NCBI RefSeq assembly: GCF_000263855.1
Contig: NZ_AJWX01000019.1
Location: 61,458 to 125,457, forward strand
DNA from: Pseudomonas sp. M47T1
Lineage (GTDB): Bacteria; Pseudomonadota; Gammaproteobacteria; Pseudomonadales; Pseudomonadaceae
Length of the DNA: 64,000 bases
Direction of reading: 5' to 3'
In this document: positions 16,433 through 25,434 of the stretch, one piece after another
Position numbering within the stretch: position 1 is the stretch's first letter
How the letters are laid out: each line of letters begins with the position of its first letter
Program-made: the position numbers and the translations under genes
The notes under the pieces: model-generated
Databases searched by the model: none
Told to the model about the DNA's origin: nothing
The model's input: only the letters and a program-made list of their open reading frames with translations

Positions 16433-17317
16433 ATGCGTGAAATCAGCCTGGACCGCCTGCGAACCTTGGTGGTTATCGCCGACCTGGGCTCGTTCGCCGA
16501 GGCGGCGCGGGCGCTGAACCTGGCGCCGCCCACGGTCAGCCTGCACATTGCCGATCTTGAAGCGCGGGTGGGTGGCGCGCTGTTGTCCCGCGCGCGCGGC
16601 CGCGTGCTGCCCACGGCCATTGGCGAGACGCTGGTGGAGCGCGCCAGGCGTCTGCTGCTCGATGCCCAGCAGGCGTTGGAGGATGTGCAGCGCCAGGTGC
16701 AGGGGCTGGCAGGCAGGGTCCGGTTGGGCGCGTCCACGGGGGCGATTGCCCAGCTGTTGCCCCAGGCGTTGGAAGCCCTTGGCCAGCGCCATCCCGGTAT
16801 CGATGTGCAGGTGGCGGTGCTGACGTCCCAGGAAACCTTGCGCCAACTGACGGCCGGCAGCCTGGATATCGGCTTGATCGCCTTGCCTCAGCTGCCGGTC
16901 AAGGGGGTGCAGATTCAGCCCTGGCGCCGGGACCCGGTGATGGCGTTCCTGCCTGCGGCGTGGGAGGTGCCTGACGTGGTAACGCCCGCGTGGCTGGCGG
17001 CCCGGCCACTGATCCTCAACGACAGCACCACGCGTCTGTCACGGTTGACTGCCGAATGGTTCGCCGGCGACGGCCAGCAGCCGGTGCCGCGTATCCACGT
17101 CAATTACAACGACGCGATCAAGAGCCTGGTGGCGGCGGGCTACGGGGCCACGCTGCTGCCCCATGAAGCCGACACGCCGCTGACCGATGCGCGCATGGTG
17201 ATGCGCTCGCTGCAACCGCCATTGTCCCGTCAGTTGGGCATCGTTCATCGTGCCGGGGAAGTCGAACAGGCGACCTGGCATGTGCTGGAAGTGTTGTGGG
17301 CGTTGCGGGTGGAGTAA
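16433..17317 (+). CDS. LysR-family transcriptional regulator
   Basis: 294 residues. The N-terminal LysR helix-turn-helix (RLRTLVVIADLGSFAEAARA, then APPTVSLHIADLEARVG) is followed by a substrate-binding domain (VRLGASTGAIAQLLPQAL; GYGATLLPHEADTP). It diverges from the short-form argC with a 107-base gap, so it probably controls argC and itself. The inducer is unknown. Confidence 0.88.
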   Translation: MREISLDRLRTLVVIADLGSFAEAARALNLAPPTVSLHIADLEARVGGALLSRARGRVLPTAIGETLVERARRLLLDAQQALEDVQRQVQGLAGRVRLGASTGAIAQLLPQALEALGQRHPGIDVQVAVLTSQETLRQLTAGSLDIGLIALPQLPVKGVQIQPWRRDPVMAFLPAAWEVPDVVTPAWLAARPLILNDSTTRLSRLTAEWFAGDGQQPVPRIHVNYNDAIKSLVAAGYGATLLPHEADTPLTDARMVMRSLQPPLSRQLGIVHRAGEVEQATWHVLEVLWALRVE

Positions 17318-17320
17318 CGG

Positions 17321-17545
17321 TCAGGCGACTTTGGCAATGTTGCGGGCTACGCCGCGCAGGTCGGTGACGGAAGCGGCGAGGCCGCTGAGGTGGCGTTCGA
17401 TGAAGTCGATGTCAGCCGAATTGTCCGAATAGGTGGAGTGGCGCAGGAACAGGGCGTGGCCTTGTAGCATGTGCGACAGCGCTTCAAGGTGGGCGGCGGT
17501 GTGCTCCAGATCGTTCTGGATAGTGCCTAGGCGCTCGATGTGCAT
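17321..17545 (-). CDS. small hypothetical protein, 74 residues
   Basis: Begins MHIERLGTIQNDLEHTAAHL and is mostly helical and soluble, with His- and Leu-rich heptads in the first half. GGAG eight bases before the ATG supports translation. It ends three bases from the stop of the convergent LysR gene. I do not recognise a family. The 203-base gap between this gene and the end of etfD holds no feature I can name. Confidence 0.55.
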   Translation of the reverse strand: MHIERLGTIQNDLEHTAAHLEALSHMLQGHALFLRHSTYSDNSADIDFIERHLSGLAASVTDLRGVARNIAKVA

Positions 17546-17748
17546 GGTAATGGCTCCGATACTGAGGGCCGTGATGCGCTCACTGACCTGATGCTTTTCT
17601 ATCGGCCCAGATGCGGCGAACTCCAGTGTTTTCGGGTATCGGAAGCGTTGCGGCGATGTATGGCGCTTGATAACAATGCTGTCACAACGCCATGTTTGTG
17701 TCGTTATAGCCGCTGGGGTCGGATGGCCGCCCCCAGCGCTACAGAAGG

Positions 17749-19412
17749 TTACATGTTCGGGTAGGTCGGGCCGCCCGAGCCTTCAGGGGTTACCCAGGTG
17801 ATGTTTTGCGACGGGTCCTTGATGTCACAGGTCTTGCAGTGCACGCAGTTCTGGGCGTTGATCTGGAAGCGTTTCTCGCCGTCTTCCTTGGTGATGACTT
17901 CATACACGCCGGCCGGGCAGTAGCGTTGCGCCGGTTCATCGTAAAGCGGCAGGTTGGTGCCAATCGGGATGCTCGGGTCAGTCAGCTTCAGGTGGCAGGG
18001 TTGTTCCTCTTCGTGGTTGGTGCTGGAGAGGAATACCGAACTCAGTTTGTCGAAGCTCAACTTGCCGTCGGGCTTGGGGTAGTCGATCTTCTTCGAGTCC
18101 TTGGCCAGCTTGAGGCAGGCGTAGTCCGGCTTGGTGTCGTGCAGGGTGAAGGGCAGCTTGCCGCCGAAGATGTTCTGGTCGATGTAGTTGAACGCACCGC
18201 CCAGCACCGCGCCCCACTTGTGGATGGCTGGACCGAAGTTGCGGCTGGCGAACAGCTCGTCATACAGCCAGCTGGCCTTGAACGCATCGACGTAGCCAGT
18301 GAGCAGGTCACCGCCCTCGGCGCCTGCGAACAGTTTGTCCGCCACGGCATCGGCGGCCAGCATGCCGGATTTCATGGCGGTGTGGCTGCCCTTGATCTTG
18401 GCGAAGTTCAGGGTGCCCAGGTCGCAGCCGATCAGCGCGCCACCGTTGAAGACCATCTTCGGCAGCGAGTTCAGGCCACCCTTGCAAATGGCGCGGGCGC
18501 CGTAGCTGATGCGCTTGCCGCCTTCCAGGTACTGGCTGATGACTGGGTGATGCTTGAGGCGCTGGAACTCATCGAACGGCGACAGGTAGGTGTTGCTGTA
18601 CGACAGGTCGACGATCAGGCCCACCACCACCTGGTTGTTTTCCAGGTGGTACAGGAACGAGCCGCCGGTGTTCTCGGTGCCCATGATGTCCATCGGCCAG
18701 CCGGCGGTGTGCACCACCAGGCCTTGCTCGTGCTTGGCCGGGTCGACTTCCCAGATTTCCTTCAGGCCAATGCCGTAGTGCTGGGCGTCGGCGTCGTTGT
18801 CCAGGTTGAAACGCTTGATCAGTTGCTTGCCGATATGGCCACGGCAGCCTTCGGCGAACAGGGTGTACTTGCCGCGCAGCTCCATGCCGGGGGTGTACAT
18901 GCCTTCCTTTGGGTGGCCTTCACGGTCCACGCCCATGTCGCCGGTGAGGATCCCGCGCACGGCGCCGTTTTCGTCGATCAGGGCTTCCTGGGCGGCGAAA
19001 CCGGGGTATACCTCGACGCCCAGGTTCTCGGCCTGCTGGGCCAGCCAGCGGCACAGGTTGCCCAGGGAAATGATGTAGTTGCCTTCGTTGTGCATGGTCT
19101 TGGGCACGAAGGCGCCGGGGACCTTGCTGGCGGCCTCGGCATTTTTCAGCACGTAGATGTCGTCGCGCTTGACGGGGGTGTTCAGCGGCGCGCCAAGCTC
19201 TTTCCAGTTCGGGAAGAGTTCGTTCAACGCGCGAGGTTCGAACACCGCGCCGGAGAGAATGTGGGCGCCCACTTCCGAGCCTTTCTCCACCACGCAGACG
19301 CTGATTTCCTTGCCAGCCTCGGCGGCTTTCTGCTTCAGGCGGCAGGCGGCGGACAGGCCAGCGGGGCCGGCCCGACGATGACCACGTCGAATTCCATGTA
19401 TTCGCGTTCCAC
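17749..19412 (-). CDS. etfD: electron transfer flavoprotein-ubiquinone oxidoreductase, apparent frameshift near N terminus
   Basis: Full-length reading gives 554 residues, the normal size. The protein takes electrons from ETF (fed by acyl-CoA and amino-acid dehydrogenases) and passes them to ubiquinone at the inner membrane. Visible features are the FAD domain, GNLCRWLAQQAENLGVEVYP, and the C-terminal 4Fe-4S cluster ligands in QNCVHCKTCDIKDPSQN and RYCPAGVYE. The start is GTG 19412 (VEREYMEF) with GGAG eight bases upstream. After codon 14 one G is missing at about 19371, in the GxGxxG loop: VVIVG is in one frame, while the continuation GPAGLSAACRLKQKAAEAGK is in another. The unbroken frame from 19293 lacks the FAD loop. 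Either a sequencing error or a true inactivating mutation; an essential respiratory role favours the former. Confidence 0.88.
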
Positions 19413-19943
19413 AGGTTCTCTCCTACTCAAGGCTCACAGTTTCTTCTATTGGCGTTGCGCTTGTGGGCGCCGGGCGCTGTGTAGCGCGCTCGGGGATGCA
19501 CTACAGCGCAATCTCTTTGGCCGCGCATTATATCTACACCAGTGGCAGGGTCCAATACAAACGTTTGTTTGAATTTGCCCAAGGCCAGTAAAATCGCAGG
19601 GGGGGCGGGTACATGACCGGGCGGTTCCGGTTATTGACCGGTCCGGGCGTAGCGGTCAAGATACGGGCGGTTTCGCATTTGCCGCAGGTTGTCCTTCGGC
19701 TACAAGAGCATCTCTAAAAGCCAGGCCAGAGCCGCGCAGGCAAGCCTTTGCCCCTGATGTAGTGGAGTTTACACGTCGCCACCACCGATGACTCCCCCGG
19801 TTTTGCCGGTAAGTCGTTGAAATCCGGGGTCAAAGCTGAATAAAGCGCGCTCGCCGTCGTTTTTAAAGGTGCCCTTGTGCCCACTGAGCATCGCCTGGCC
19901 TGCCTGGGCGACATTCTTTTCACCGGAGAGTAACGAGGAATCC
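19413..19943. other. 531-base divergent promoter region of etfD and etfB
   Basis: No credible gene is seen. It holds the upstream regions of etfD (minus) and etfB (plus), the PsrA-like operator at 19558-19571 and several GACCGG/CCGGTC-rich stretches around 19615-19665 that may form weak hairpins. I see no clear promoter hexamers apart from AT-rich sequence beside the operator. Confidence 0.5.
19558..19571. promoter_or_regulatory. PsrA-like operator
   Basis: CAAAC-GTTT-GTTTG fits the reported Pseudomonas PsrA consensus (G/C)AAAC-N2-4-GTTTG/C exactly. PsrA is a TetR-type repressor released by long-chain fatty acyl signals, and the etf genes have been reported in its regulon. The site is about 145 bases upstream of etfD, in the shared control region with etfBA. 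Confidence 0.6.
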
Positions 19944-20693
19944 ATGAAGGTTCTTGTAGCTGTCAAACGAGTGGTCGACTATAACGTCAAGGTCCGTGTC
20001 AAAGCGGACAACTCCGGCGTCGATCTCGCCAACGTCAAGATGTCCATGAACCCTTTCTGCGAAATTGCCGTGGAAGAGGCCGTGCGCTTGAAGGAAAAGG
20101 GCGTTGCCACTGAAATCGTCGTGGTCACCATCGGCCCGAGCACTGCCCAGGAACAACTGCGCACTGCCCTGGCACTGGGCGCCGACCGCGCCATTCTGGT
20201 GGAAGCCGCCGACGAACTGAACTCCCTGGCCGTGGCCAAGCTGCTCAAGGCCGTTGTCGACAAGGAACAGCCACAGCTGGTGATCCTGGGCAAGCAGGCC
20301 ATCGACAGCGACAACAACCAGACCGGCCAGATGCTGGCAGCGCTGACCGGTTTCGGGCAGGGCACCTTCGCGTCCAAAGTGGACGTGGCGGGCGACAAGG
20401 TCAGCGTCACCCGTGAAATCGACGGCGGCCTGCAAACTGTTTCGCTGAACCTGCCGGCCATCGTCACCACCGACCTGCGTCTGAACGAGCCTCGTTATGC
20501 ATCGCTGCCTAACATCATGAAGGCCAAGAAGAAGCCGCTGGAAACCGTTACCCCTGATGCCCTGGGTGTAAGCGTTGCTTCCACCAACAAGACCGTCAAG
20601 GTTGAAGCCCCTGCTGCCCGCAGCGCCGGCATCAAGGTCAAGTCGGTTGCAGAACTGGTCGAGAAACTGAAAAACGAAGCGAAGGTAATCTAA
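19944..20693 (+). CDS. etfB: electron transfer flavoprotein beta subunit
   Basis: 249 residues, starting MKVLVAVKRVVDYNVKVRV. The beta subunit binds AMP and docks to the dehydrogenases through its recognition loop. Conserved parts are MSMNPFCEIAVEEAVRLKEK, LVILGKQAIDSDNNQTGQML and LPNIMKAKKKPLETV. ATG 19944 follows ACGAGGAA. Its TAA is directly followed by the etfA ATG, giving a tight operon for the heterodimer. Confidence 0.96.
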   Translation: MKVLVAVKRVVDYNVKVRVKADNSGVDLANVKMSMNPFCEIAVEEAVRLKEKGVATEIVVVTIGPSTAQEQLRTALALGADRAILVEAADELNSLAVAKLLKAVVDKEQPQLVILGKQAIDSDNNQTGQMLAALTGFGQGTFASKVDVAGDKVSVTREIDGGLQTVSLNLPAIVTTDLRLNEPRYASLPNIMKAKKKPLETVTPDALGVSVASTNKTVKVEAPAARSAGIKVKSVAELVEKLKNEAKVI

Positions 20694-21623
20694 ATGACTA
20701 TCCTGGTTATCGCTGAACACGAGAAGGGTGCTGTAGCCCCGGCTACCCTGAACACCGTCGCAGCTGCCGCGAAAATCGGTGGTGATGTGCACGTGCTGGT
20801 TGCCGGCCAAGGCGTTGGCGCCGTGGCTGAAGCGGCCGCCAAGATTGCTGGCGTGGCGAAAGTGCTGGTTGCCGACAATGCTGCCTACGCGCACTTCCTG
20901 CCGGAAAACGTCGCGCCGCTGGTTGTAGAGTTGGCCTCGGCTTACAGCCATGTTCTGGCACCTGCCACTTCCAACGGCAAGAACGTGCTGCCGCGCGTGG
21001 CTGCCCAGCTGGACGTTGACCAGATCTCCGAGATCATCTCGGTGGAATCGGCTGACACCTTCAAGCGTCCGATCTACGCCGGTAACGCCATCGCCACTGT
21101 GCAATCGAGCGCTGCCATCAAGGTCATCACCGTACGCGCCACCGGCTTCGACGCTGTTGCCGCCGAAGGTGGCTCGGCTGCCATCGAAGCCGTGGGCGCT
21201 GCCCATGACGCTGGCAAGTCGTCCTTTGTCGGCGAAGAGCTGGCGAAGTCCGACCGCCCAGAACTCACCGCTGCCAAGATCGTCGTTTCCGGCGGCCGCG
21301 GCATGCAGAACGGTGACAACTTCAAGCACCTGTACGCCCTGGCCGACAAGCTGGGCGCAGCCGTGGGTGCCTCGCGCGCCGCGGTAGACGCAGGTTTCGT
21401 GCCCAACGACATGCAGGTCGGCCAGACCGGCAAGATCGTTGCGCCACAGCTGTACATCGCCGTCGGTATCTCCGGCGCGATCCAGCATCTGGCCGGCATG
21501 AAAGACTCCAAAGTGATCGTTGCGATCAACAAGGACGAAGAAGCGCCGATCTTCCAGGTGGCTGACTACGGCCTGGTGGCTGACCTGTTCGAAGCAGTGC
21601 CCGAGTTGGAAAAGCTGGTCTGA
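20694..21623 (+). CDS. etfA: electron transfer flavoprotein alpha subunit
   Basis: 309 residues. It carries the FAD of the ETF heterodimer in its C-terminal domain: VVSGGRGMQNGDNF, SRAAVDAGFVPNDMQVGQTG and LYIAVGISGAIQHLAGMKDS are the FAD-binding segments, ending with NKDEEAPIFQVADYG. Encoded directly after etfB with no gap; a strong terminator follows about 25 bases after the stop. Confidence 0.96.
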   Translation: MTILVIAEHEKGAVAPATLNTVAAAAKIGGDVHVLVAGQGVGAVAEAAAKIAGVAKVLVADNAAYAHFLPENVAPLVVELASAYSHVLAPATSNGKNVLPRVAAQLDVDQISEIISVESADTFKRPIYAGNAIATVQSSAAIKVITVRATGFDAVAAEGGSAAIEAVGAAHDAGKSSFVGEELAKSDRPELTAAKIVVSGGRGMQNGDNFKHLYALADKLGAAVGASRAAVDAGFVPNDMQVGQTGKIVAPQLYIAVGISGAIQHLAGMKDSKVIVAINKDEEAPIFQVADYGLVADLFEAVPELEKLV

Positions 21624-21645
21624 TCCAGCGGCTTCACTTATAAAA

Positions 21646-21675
21646 GAGCCCGGCCATTAGGCCGGGCTTTTTTTT
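21646..21675 (+). terminator. rho-independent terminator after etfA
   Basis: The stem AGCCCGGCC / GGCCGGGCT with an ATTA loop is followed by eight T residues. Confidence 0.9.
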
Positions 21676-21711
21676 GTGTCAGTTTTTTTGTAGCGGCTGC
21701 AAGGATTAAGT

Positions 21712-22530
21712 ATGAAGCGACCCTTTCTGGTGGGCGCCTGCACATTGGCTTTGTTACTGCCCTCGCTGGCCAGCGCCGCCGGCAAATGCGAGCGTCTGAT
21801 CGCCACCGGTAGCCCGGACGCCCAACCGTTTTCCTGGCGCGACCCGGATGACCCGCAACACCTGATCGGCGCCAACGTCGATCAGCTCAAGCGTATCGGC
21901 GACGAGTTGGGTATCAAGGTCGAGGTGCTGTACAGCGGTCAGCGTACGCAAGCCCTGGAAGAGGTGAGCACTGGGCGCATGGACCTGCTGGTGGACGCGC
22001 CCATGTCATTCGATGAGCTGGAAGCGCTGGACTATATCCACCCGCGCATGGCACTCAACGATTACCTGGTGTGGACGCGCAACGGCTCCTCCATGGTGTA
22101 TCACACCGTGGGCGACCTGCATGGGCATGCAGGCGCTGTATCCGCCCGCGCGCGGCTCGGCGCCTCGTTCAAGCGCTTCGCTGACGAGAATCTGAGCCTT
22201 GTGCCCGCCGCGTCGCTGACCGCCGCCTTTCAGCAATTGATGCTGGGCAAGGTCGAATACGTGGTGGCCGGGCGTTATGCCGGGCAGGCCGTATCCCAGA
22301 GCCTTGGGCTGGGCGATGATGTGACGGCCCACGAGACGCCGCTGGACCGCCCGGGCTTGTACTTGGCGCTCTCGCACAACTCGGCGTGCAATGATCCGTG
22401 GCTGCGCGGACAGTTGGCAAAAAAGATGACAGAATTGCCGGCTTCCGGCCAAGCCGAGGCGGTATTGCAGCGCAATGTCGAACGTTGGAAAGCGCGCTTG
22501 CAGCAACCGCTCAGTGCCCCAGAACAGTAG
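21712..22530 (+). CDS. periplasmic solute-binding protein, family 3-like
   Basis: 272 residues with a signal peptide (MKRPFLVGACTLALLLPS, cleaved after ASA). The mature part resembles SBP_bac_3 binding proteins: GANVDQLKRIGDELGIKVEV, then GRMDLLVDAPMSFDELEALD and GKVEYVVAGRYAGQAV. There are no ABC permease or ATPase genes nearby, so it may be a sensor or a detached receptor. It is followed ten bases later by a lipoprotein pair on the same strand. The ligand is unknown. Confidence 0.78.
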   Translation: MKRPFLVGACTLALLLPSLASAAGKCERLIATGSPDAQPFSWRDPDDPQHLIGANVDQLKRIGDELGIKVEVLYSGQRTQALEEVSTGRMDLLVDAPMSFDELEALDYIHPRMALNDYLVWTRNGSSMVYHTVGDLHGHAGAVSARARLGASFKRFADENLSLVPAASLTAAFQQLMLGKVEYVVAGRYAGQAVSQSLGLGDDVTAHETPLDRPGLYLALSHNSACNDPWLRGQLAKKMTELPASGQAEAVLQRNVERWKARLQQPLSAPEQ

Positions 22531-22539
22531 GGAACCCGT

Positions 22540-22893
22540 GTGAGAATTCAAGTTTCAATGGCCGTGGCGGCACTGCTGGCCCTGGCGGGCTGCGCCAGTG
22601 ACCCGGCCCCCACCGAACAGCTGCGCCTGACCGAACAGGCCGTGGACCAGGCGCGCGCCGTGGGTGCAACCGACGAAGTAGCTGAAATGAAGATGGCCAG
22701 CGACAAGCTCGCCAGTGCGCAGGCGGCCAACGGTTTGCAGTCCTATCGCCAGGCCCGGCTGCTGGCCGAGCAGTCCGAACTGGACGCACGCCTGGCCGAG
22801 GCGCGGGTGTTGACCGAAAAGAGCCAGGAGCAACTGACCCAGGTCAATATTCGAATCGTGCGTCTGCACAAGCAGTTGGGGGAGGCGCAATGA
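22540..22893 (+). CDS. DUF4398-type lipoprotein
   Basis: 117 residues. The short signal ends in the lipobox LALAGCAS, and the remainder is helical and Ala/Gln/Glu-rich (coiled coil), as in DUF4398 proteins, which are usually found next to an OmpA-like lipoprotein. GTG 22540 has AGGGA six bases upstream; an in-frame ATG at 22558 is an alternative. The stop overlaps the next gene at ATGA, so the two are coupled. Confidence 0.8.
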   Translation: MRIQVSMAVAALLALAGCASDPAPTEQLRLTEQAVDQARAVGATDEVAEMKMASDKLASAQAANGLQSYRQARLLAEQSELDARLAEARVLTEKSQEQLTQVNIRIVRLHKQLGEAQ

Positions 22894-23705
22894 GTCGGTC
22901 TACACGTTTGGGCGCCAGCCTGATTGCCCTGGGCTGCGCCGGGCTGTTGGGCTGTGCCGGCCACCAGGCACCGGCGGTTAGCCTGCAACAGGCTAACGCC
23001 AGCTTTCAGAAGGTCAAGGATGATGCCGACGTGCTGCGCAGCGCGCCGCGTGATGTCATCCGTGCGGGCGAGTCGCTGTCGCGCGCCGAGCGCCTGGCCA
23101 GCTACTGGGGCACCAGCGATGATGTGGCCCAGTACGCCTACCTGAGCCAGCGCTACAGCGAAATCGCCCGCGAGCACACGCAATTGGCGTTGAACAAGGA
23201 AAGGCTGGCCAAGCAGGACCTGGAGCGCCAGCGCCTGCAGTTGGCCCTGCGTGAGTCCAAGCTCAACAGCGTGCAGCAGCAAGGCAAGGCGCTGGAGGAA
23301 CAGTTTGTCAGCATGGCCACCACCGAGACCGATCGTGGCCTGGTGCTGACCCTGGGTGACGTGCTGTTCGACAGTGGCGAGGCAGAGCTCAAACCGTCGG
23401 CCAACCGCATGATCCTCAAACTGGTGCAGTTTCTGCAACTGAACCCCAAGCGCGTTGTGCGCATCGAGGGTTACACCGACAACACCGGCGACGGCGATTT
23501 CAACGTGGAACTGTCCAAGGACCGCGCGCAGACCGTGGCCGACACCCTGGTTGACCTGGGTATCGACGAGAAACGCATCCAGGTGCAGGGTTACGGCGAT
23601 CAGTATCCGGTGGAAGCCAACGCCTCGGAGCGGGGCAGGGCGATGAACCGTCGGGTGGAAATCGTCTTCTCCGATGAAAAAGGCGTGCTTGGCGCCGCCC
23701 GCTGA
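22890..23705 (+). CDS. OmpA/Pal-like peptidoglycan-associated lipoprotein
   Basis: 271 residues. The lipobox is LLGCAG, followed by a helical N-terminal segment (DUF4398-like) to about residue 140. The C-terminal OmpA domain has LFDSGEAELKPSANRMI, VVRIEGYTDNTGDGDFN and the closing GRAMNRRVEIVFSD, which bind peptidoglycan. It likely forms a pair with the overlapping upstream lipoprotein at the outer membrane; the pair's role is unknown. Confidence 0.87.
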   Translation: MSRSTRLGASLIALGCAGLLGCAGHQAPAVSLQQANASFQKVKDDADVLRSAPRDVIRAGESLSRAERLASYWGTSDDVAQYAYLSQRYSEIAREHTQLALNKERLAKQDLERQRLQLALRESKLNSVQQQGKALEEQFVSMATTETDRGLVLTLGDVLFDSGEAELKPSANRMILKLVQFLQLNPKRVVRIEGYTDNTGDGDFNVELSKDRAQTVADTLVDLGIDEKRIQVQGYGDQYPVEANASERGRAMNRRVEIVFSDEKGVLGAAR

Positions 23706-23710
23706 CATTT

Positions 23711-23795
23711 CGCCGCCACGCTGCCCTGGCCCTGTGCCTTGCTGAACATCTTCAGTGAACATAAGGGCCAGCGCAGCGTGGCGGCAGCGGCTGCA
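23711..23795. repeat. REP-like repeat, family B copy 1
   Basis: It ends in AAGGGCCAGCGCAGCGTGGC followed by GGCAGCGGCTGCA, nearly identical to the copy at 40372-40456. The first half (CGCCACGCTGCCCTGGCCC) is its imperfect inverse, so the element can fold. The central CTGAA/TTCAG part differs more between copies. Confidence 0.6.
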
Positions 23796-23898
23796 TCTTG
23801 CGGCACAATCCCCTCGCATTCGCGCAACTGTCCCCGTACACTTTTCAACTGTTCCGGTACTGACAATAAAACCGCCTGATCAGTCGAGAAGCTCCACC

Positions 23899-25344
23899 AT
23901 GACCAGTCTTCTGCTCTACCAGCGCATCGCCCAGCAACTGGCTGACGATATTCGCCGTGGCGTCTATCAGCCGGGGGAGCGGGTGCCGTCGGTGCGCAAG
24001 ATGAGCTCGCAGCTCAATGTCAGCCATGCCACGGTGCTGCAGGCCTATGCCAATCTCGAGGATCAGGGGCTGATCCGTGCACGGCCGCAGTCGGGCTACT
24101 ACGTGCACCAGACCCCCGCCCTGACCGCGCCTACGCCGGATATCGCCCGGGTGGAGCGCCCTGGGTTGGTGACGCGCGCCAGCATCATCCAGCAGGTGCT
24201 GGTGGAGTCGCGACGCGAAGGCGTGTTTCCCCTGGGCGCAGCGGTGCCCCATGTGGATTACCTGCCCGTGCGCGCCCTGCATCAGCAGATCGCCAAGGTT
24301 ACCCGTTTCCATAGCCCGCGGGCGTTCAGCTACATGTTCAGCCCGGGCTTCGAGCCATTGCGTCGGCAGGTGGCTATCCGCATGCGCGATGCCGGCGTGG
24401 TGGTGGACCCCTCCGAGGTGGTGATTACCCACGGCTGTGTGGACGCGCTGCAAATGTCGTTGCGCGTGCTGACCCGCCCTGGCGACCTGATCGCCGCCGA
24501 GTCGCCTACCTATTATGGCTTGTTGCAACTGGCAGACCTGCTGGGCCTGAAGGTCATCGAGATTCCCAGTGACCCGTCCACGGGCATCAGCCTGGAGGCG
24601 TTGCAATTGGCAGCCAACCAATGGTCCATCAAGGCCCTGGTGCTGACGCCGCGCTTGAGCAACCCGTTGGGCGGCACCATGCCCGAGGAGCGCATGAAGC
24701 AGTTGCTGCGCCTGGCTTCAGACTTCGATATCCAGATTGTCGAGGACGATATCTACGGCGAGCTGATGTTCGACCAAGGCAAGACCAAGGCGCTCAAGGC
24801 CTATGACCGATTGGGGCATGTGGTGTACTGCTCCAGTTTTTCCAAGACCCTGTCGCCGGGCGTGCGCGTGGGCTGGATGATTGCCGGCAAATACCAGGCG
24901 GAAATTCAGCGCCTGCAGACGTTCACCACCCATTCGGCGTGCAGTGTCACCCAAATGGGCATCGCCAGTTACTTGGAAAATGGCGGCTACGACCGGCATT
25001 TGCGCTACATCCGTCACGAATATCGCAAGAACCTCAGCGCCTATCAGTTGGCGGTGCAGCAGTTCTTTCCCGAGGGTACGCAGATCACCCGGCCGCTGGG
25101 TGGGTTTATCCTGTGGGTGAGCTTGCCGGGCCGGGTCAATACCCAGGAATTGCACGTGCGGGCCCTTGAGCAGGGTATCAGCATCGCGCCGGGGCTGATC
25201 TTCAGTAATACCGAGCAGTTCAACCACTGCATTCGCCTGAACTGCGGCATTCCGTGGAACAAGGAGGCGGAGCGGGCGCTGATGACCCTGGGCCTGCTGG
25301 CCGGGCAGCTCTGCCAGGAAGTGGCCAGCGGCCAGTTTTACTAA
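23899..25344 (+). CDS. MocR-type regulator (GntR helix-turn-helix fused to aminotransferase fold)
   Basis: 481 residues. The N-terminal GntR winged helix (QLADDIRRGVYQPGERVPSV, then LNVSHATVLQAYANLEDQGL) is joined by a linker to a class I aminotransferase-like domain. The PLP Lys316 sits in SSFSKTLSPGVRVGW and the PLP-contact Asp in QIVEDDIYGELMF. MocR/PdxR/GabR proteins use PLP as effector rather than for catalysis. No target gene is adjacent. ATG 23899 fits the family start; the ORF is open to 23755 without support. Confidence 0.9.
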   Translation: MTSLLLYQRIAQQLADDIRRGVYQPGERVPSVRKMSSQLNVSHATVLQAYANLEDQGLIRARPQSGYYVHQTPALTAPTPDIARVERPGLVTRASIIQQVLVESRREGVFPLGAAVPHVDYLPVRALHQQIAKVTRFHSPRAFSYMFSPGFEPLRRQVAIRMRDAGVVVDPSEVVITHGCVDALQMSLRVLTRPGDLIAAESPTYYGLLQLADLLGLKVIEIPSDPSTGISLEALQLAANQWSIKALVLTPRLSNPLGGTMPEERMKQLLRLASDFDIQIVEDDIYGELMFDQGKTKALKAYDRLGHVVYCSSFSKTLSPGVRVGWMIAGKYQAEIQRLQTFTTHSACSVTQMGIASYLENGGYDRHLRYIRHEYRKNLSAYQLAVQQFFPEGTQITRPLGGFILWVSLPGRVNTQELHVRALEQGISIAPGLIFSNTEQFNHCIRLNCGIPWNKEAERALMTLGLLAGQLCQEVASGQFY

Positions 25345-25434
25345 GGATTTACCTTTTGTAACCTGTGCGGGGCTTGCCAGCGAGCCCTCTAGCGGGGAGC
25401 ATATAGGCTTGTGCTGCCATTTCTGCCTGTGTCT

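Noticed and set aside
17806..19572. 588-codon plus-strand frame opposite etfD
   Set aside because: Antisense shadow of a real ETF-QO coding sequence.
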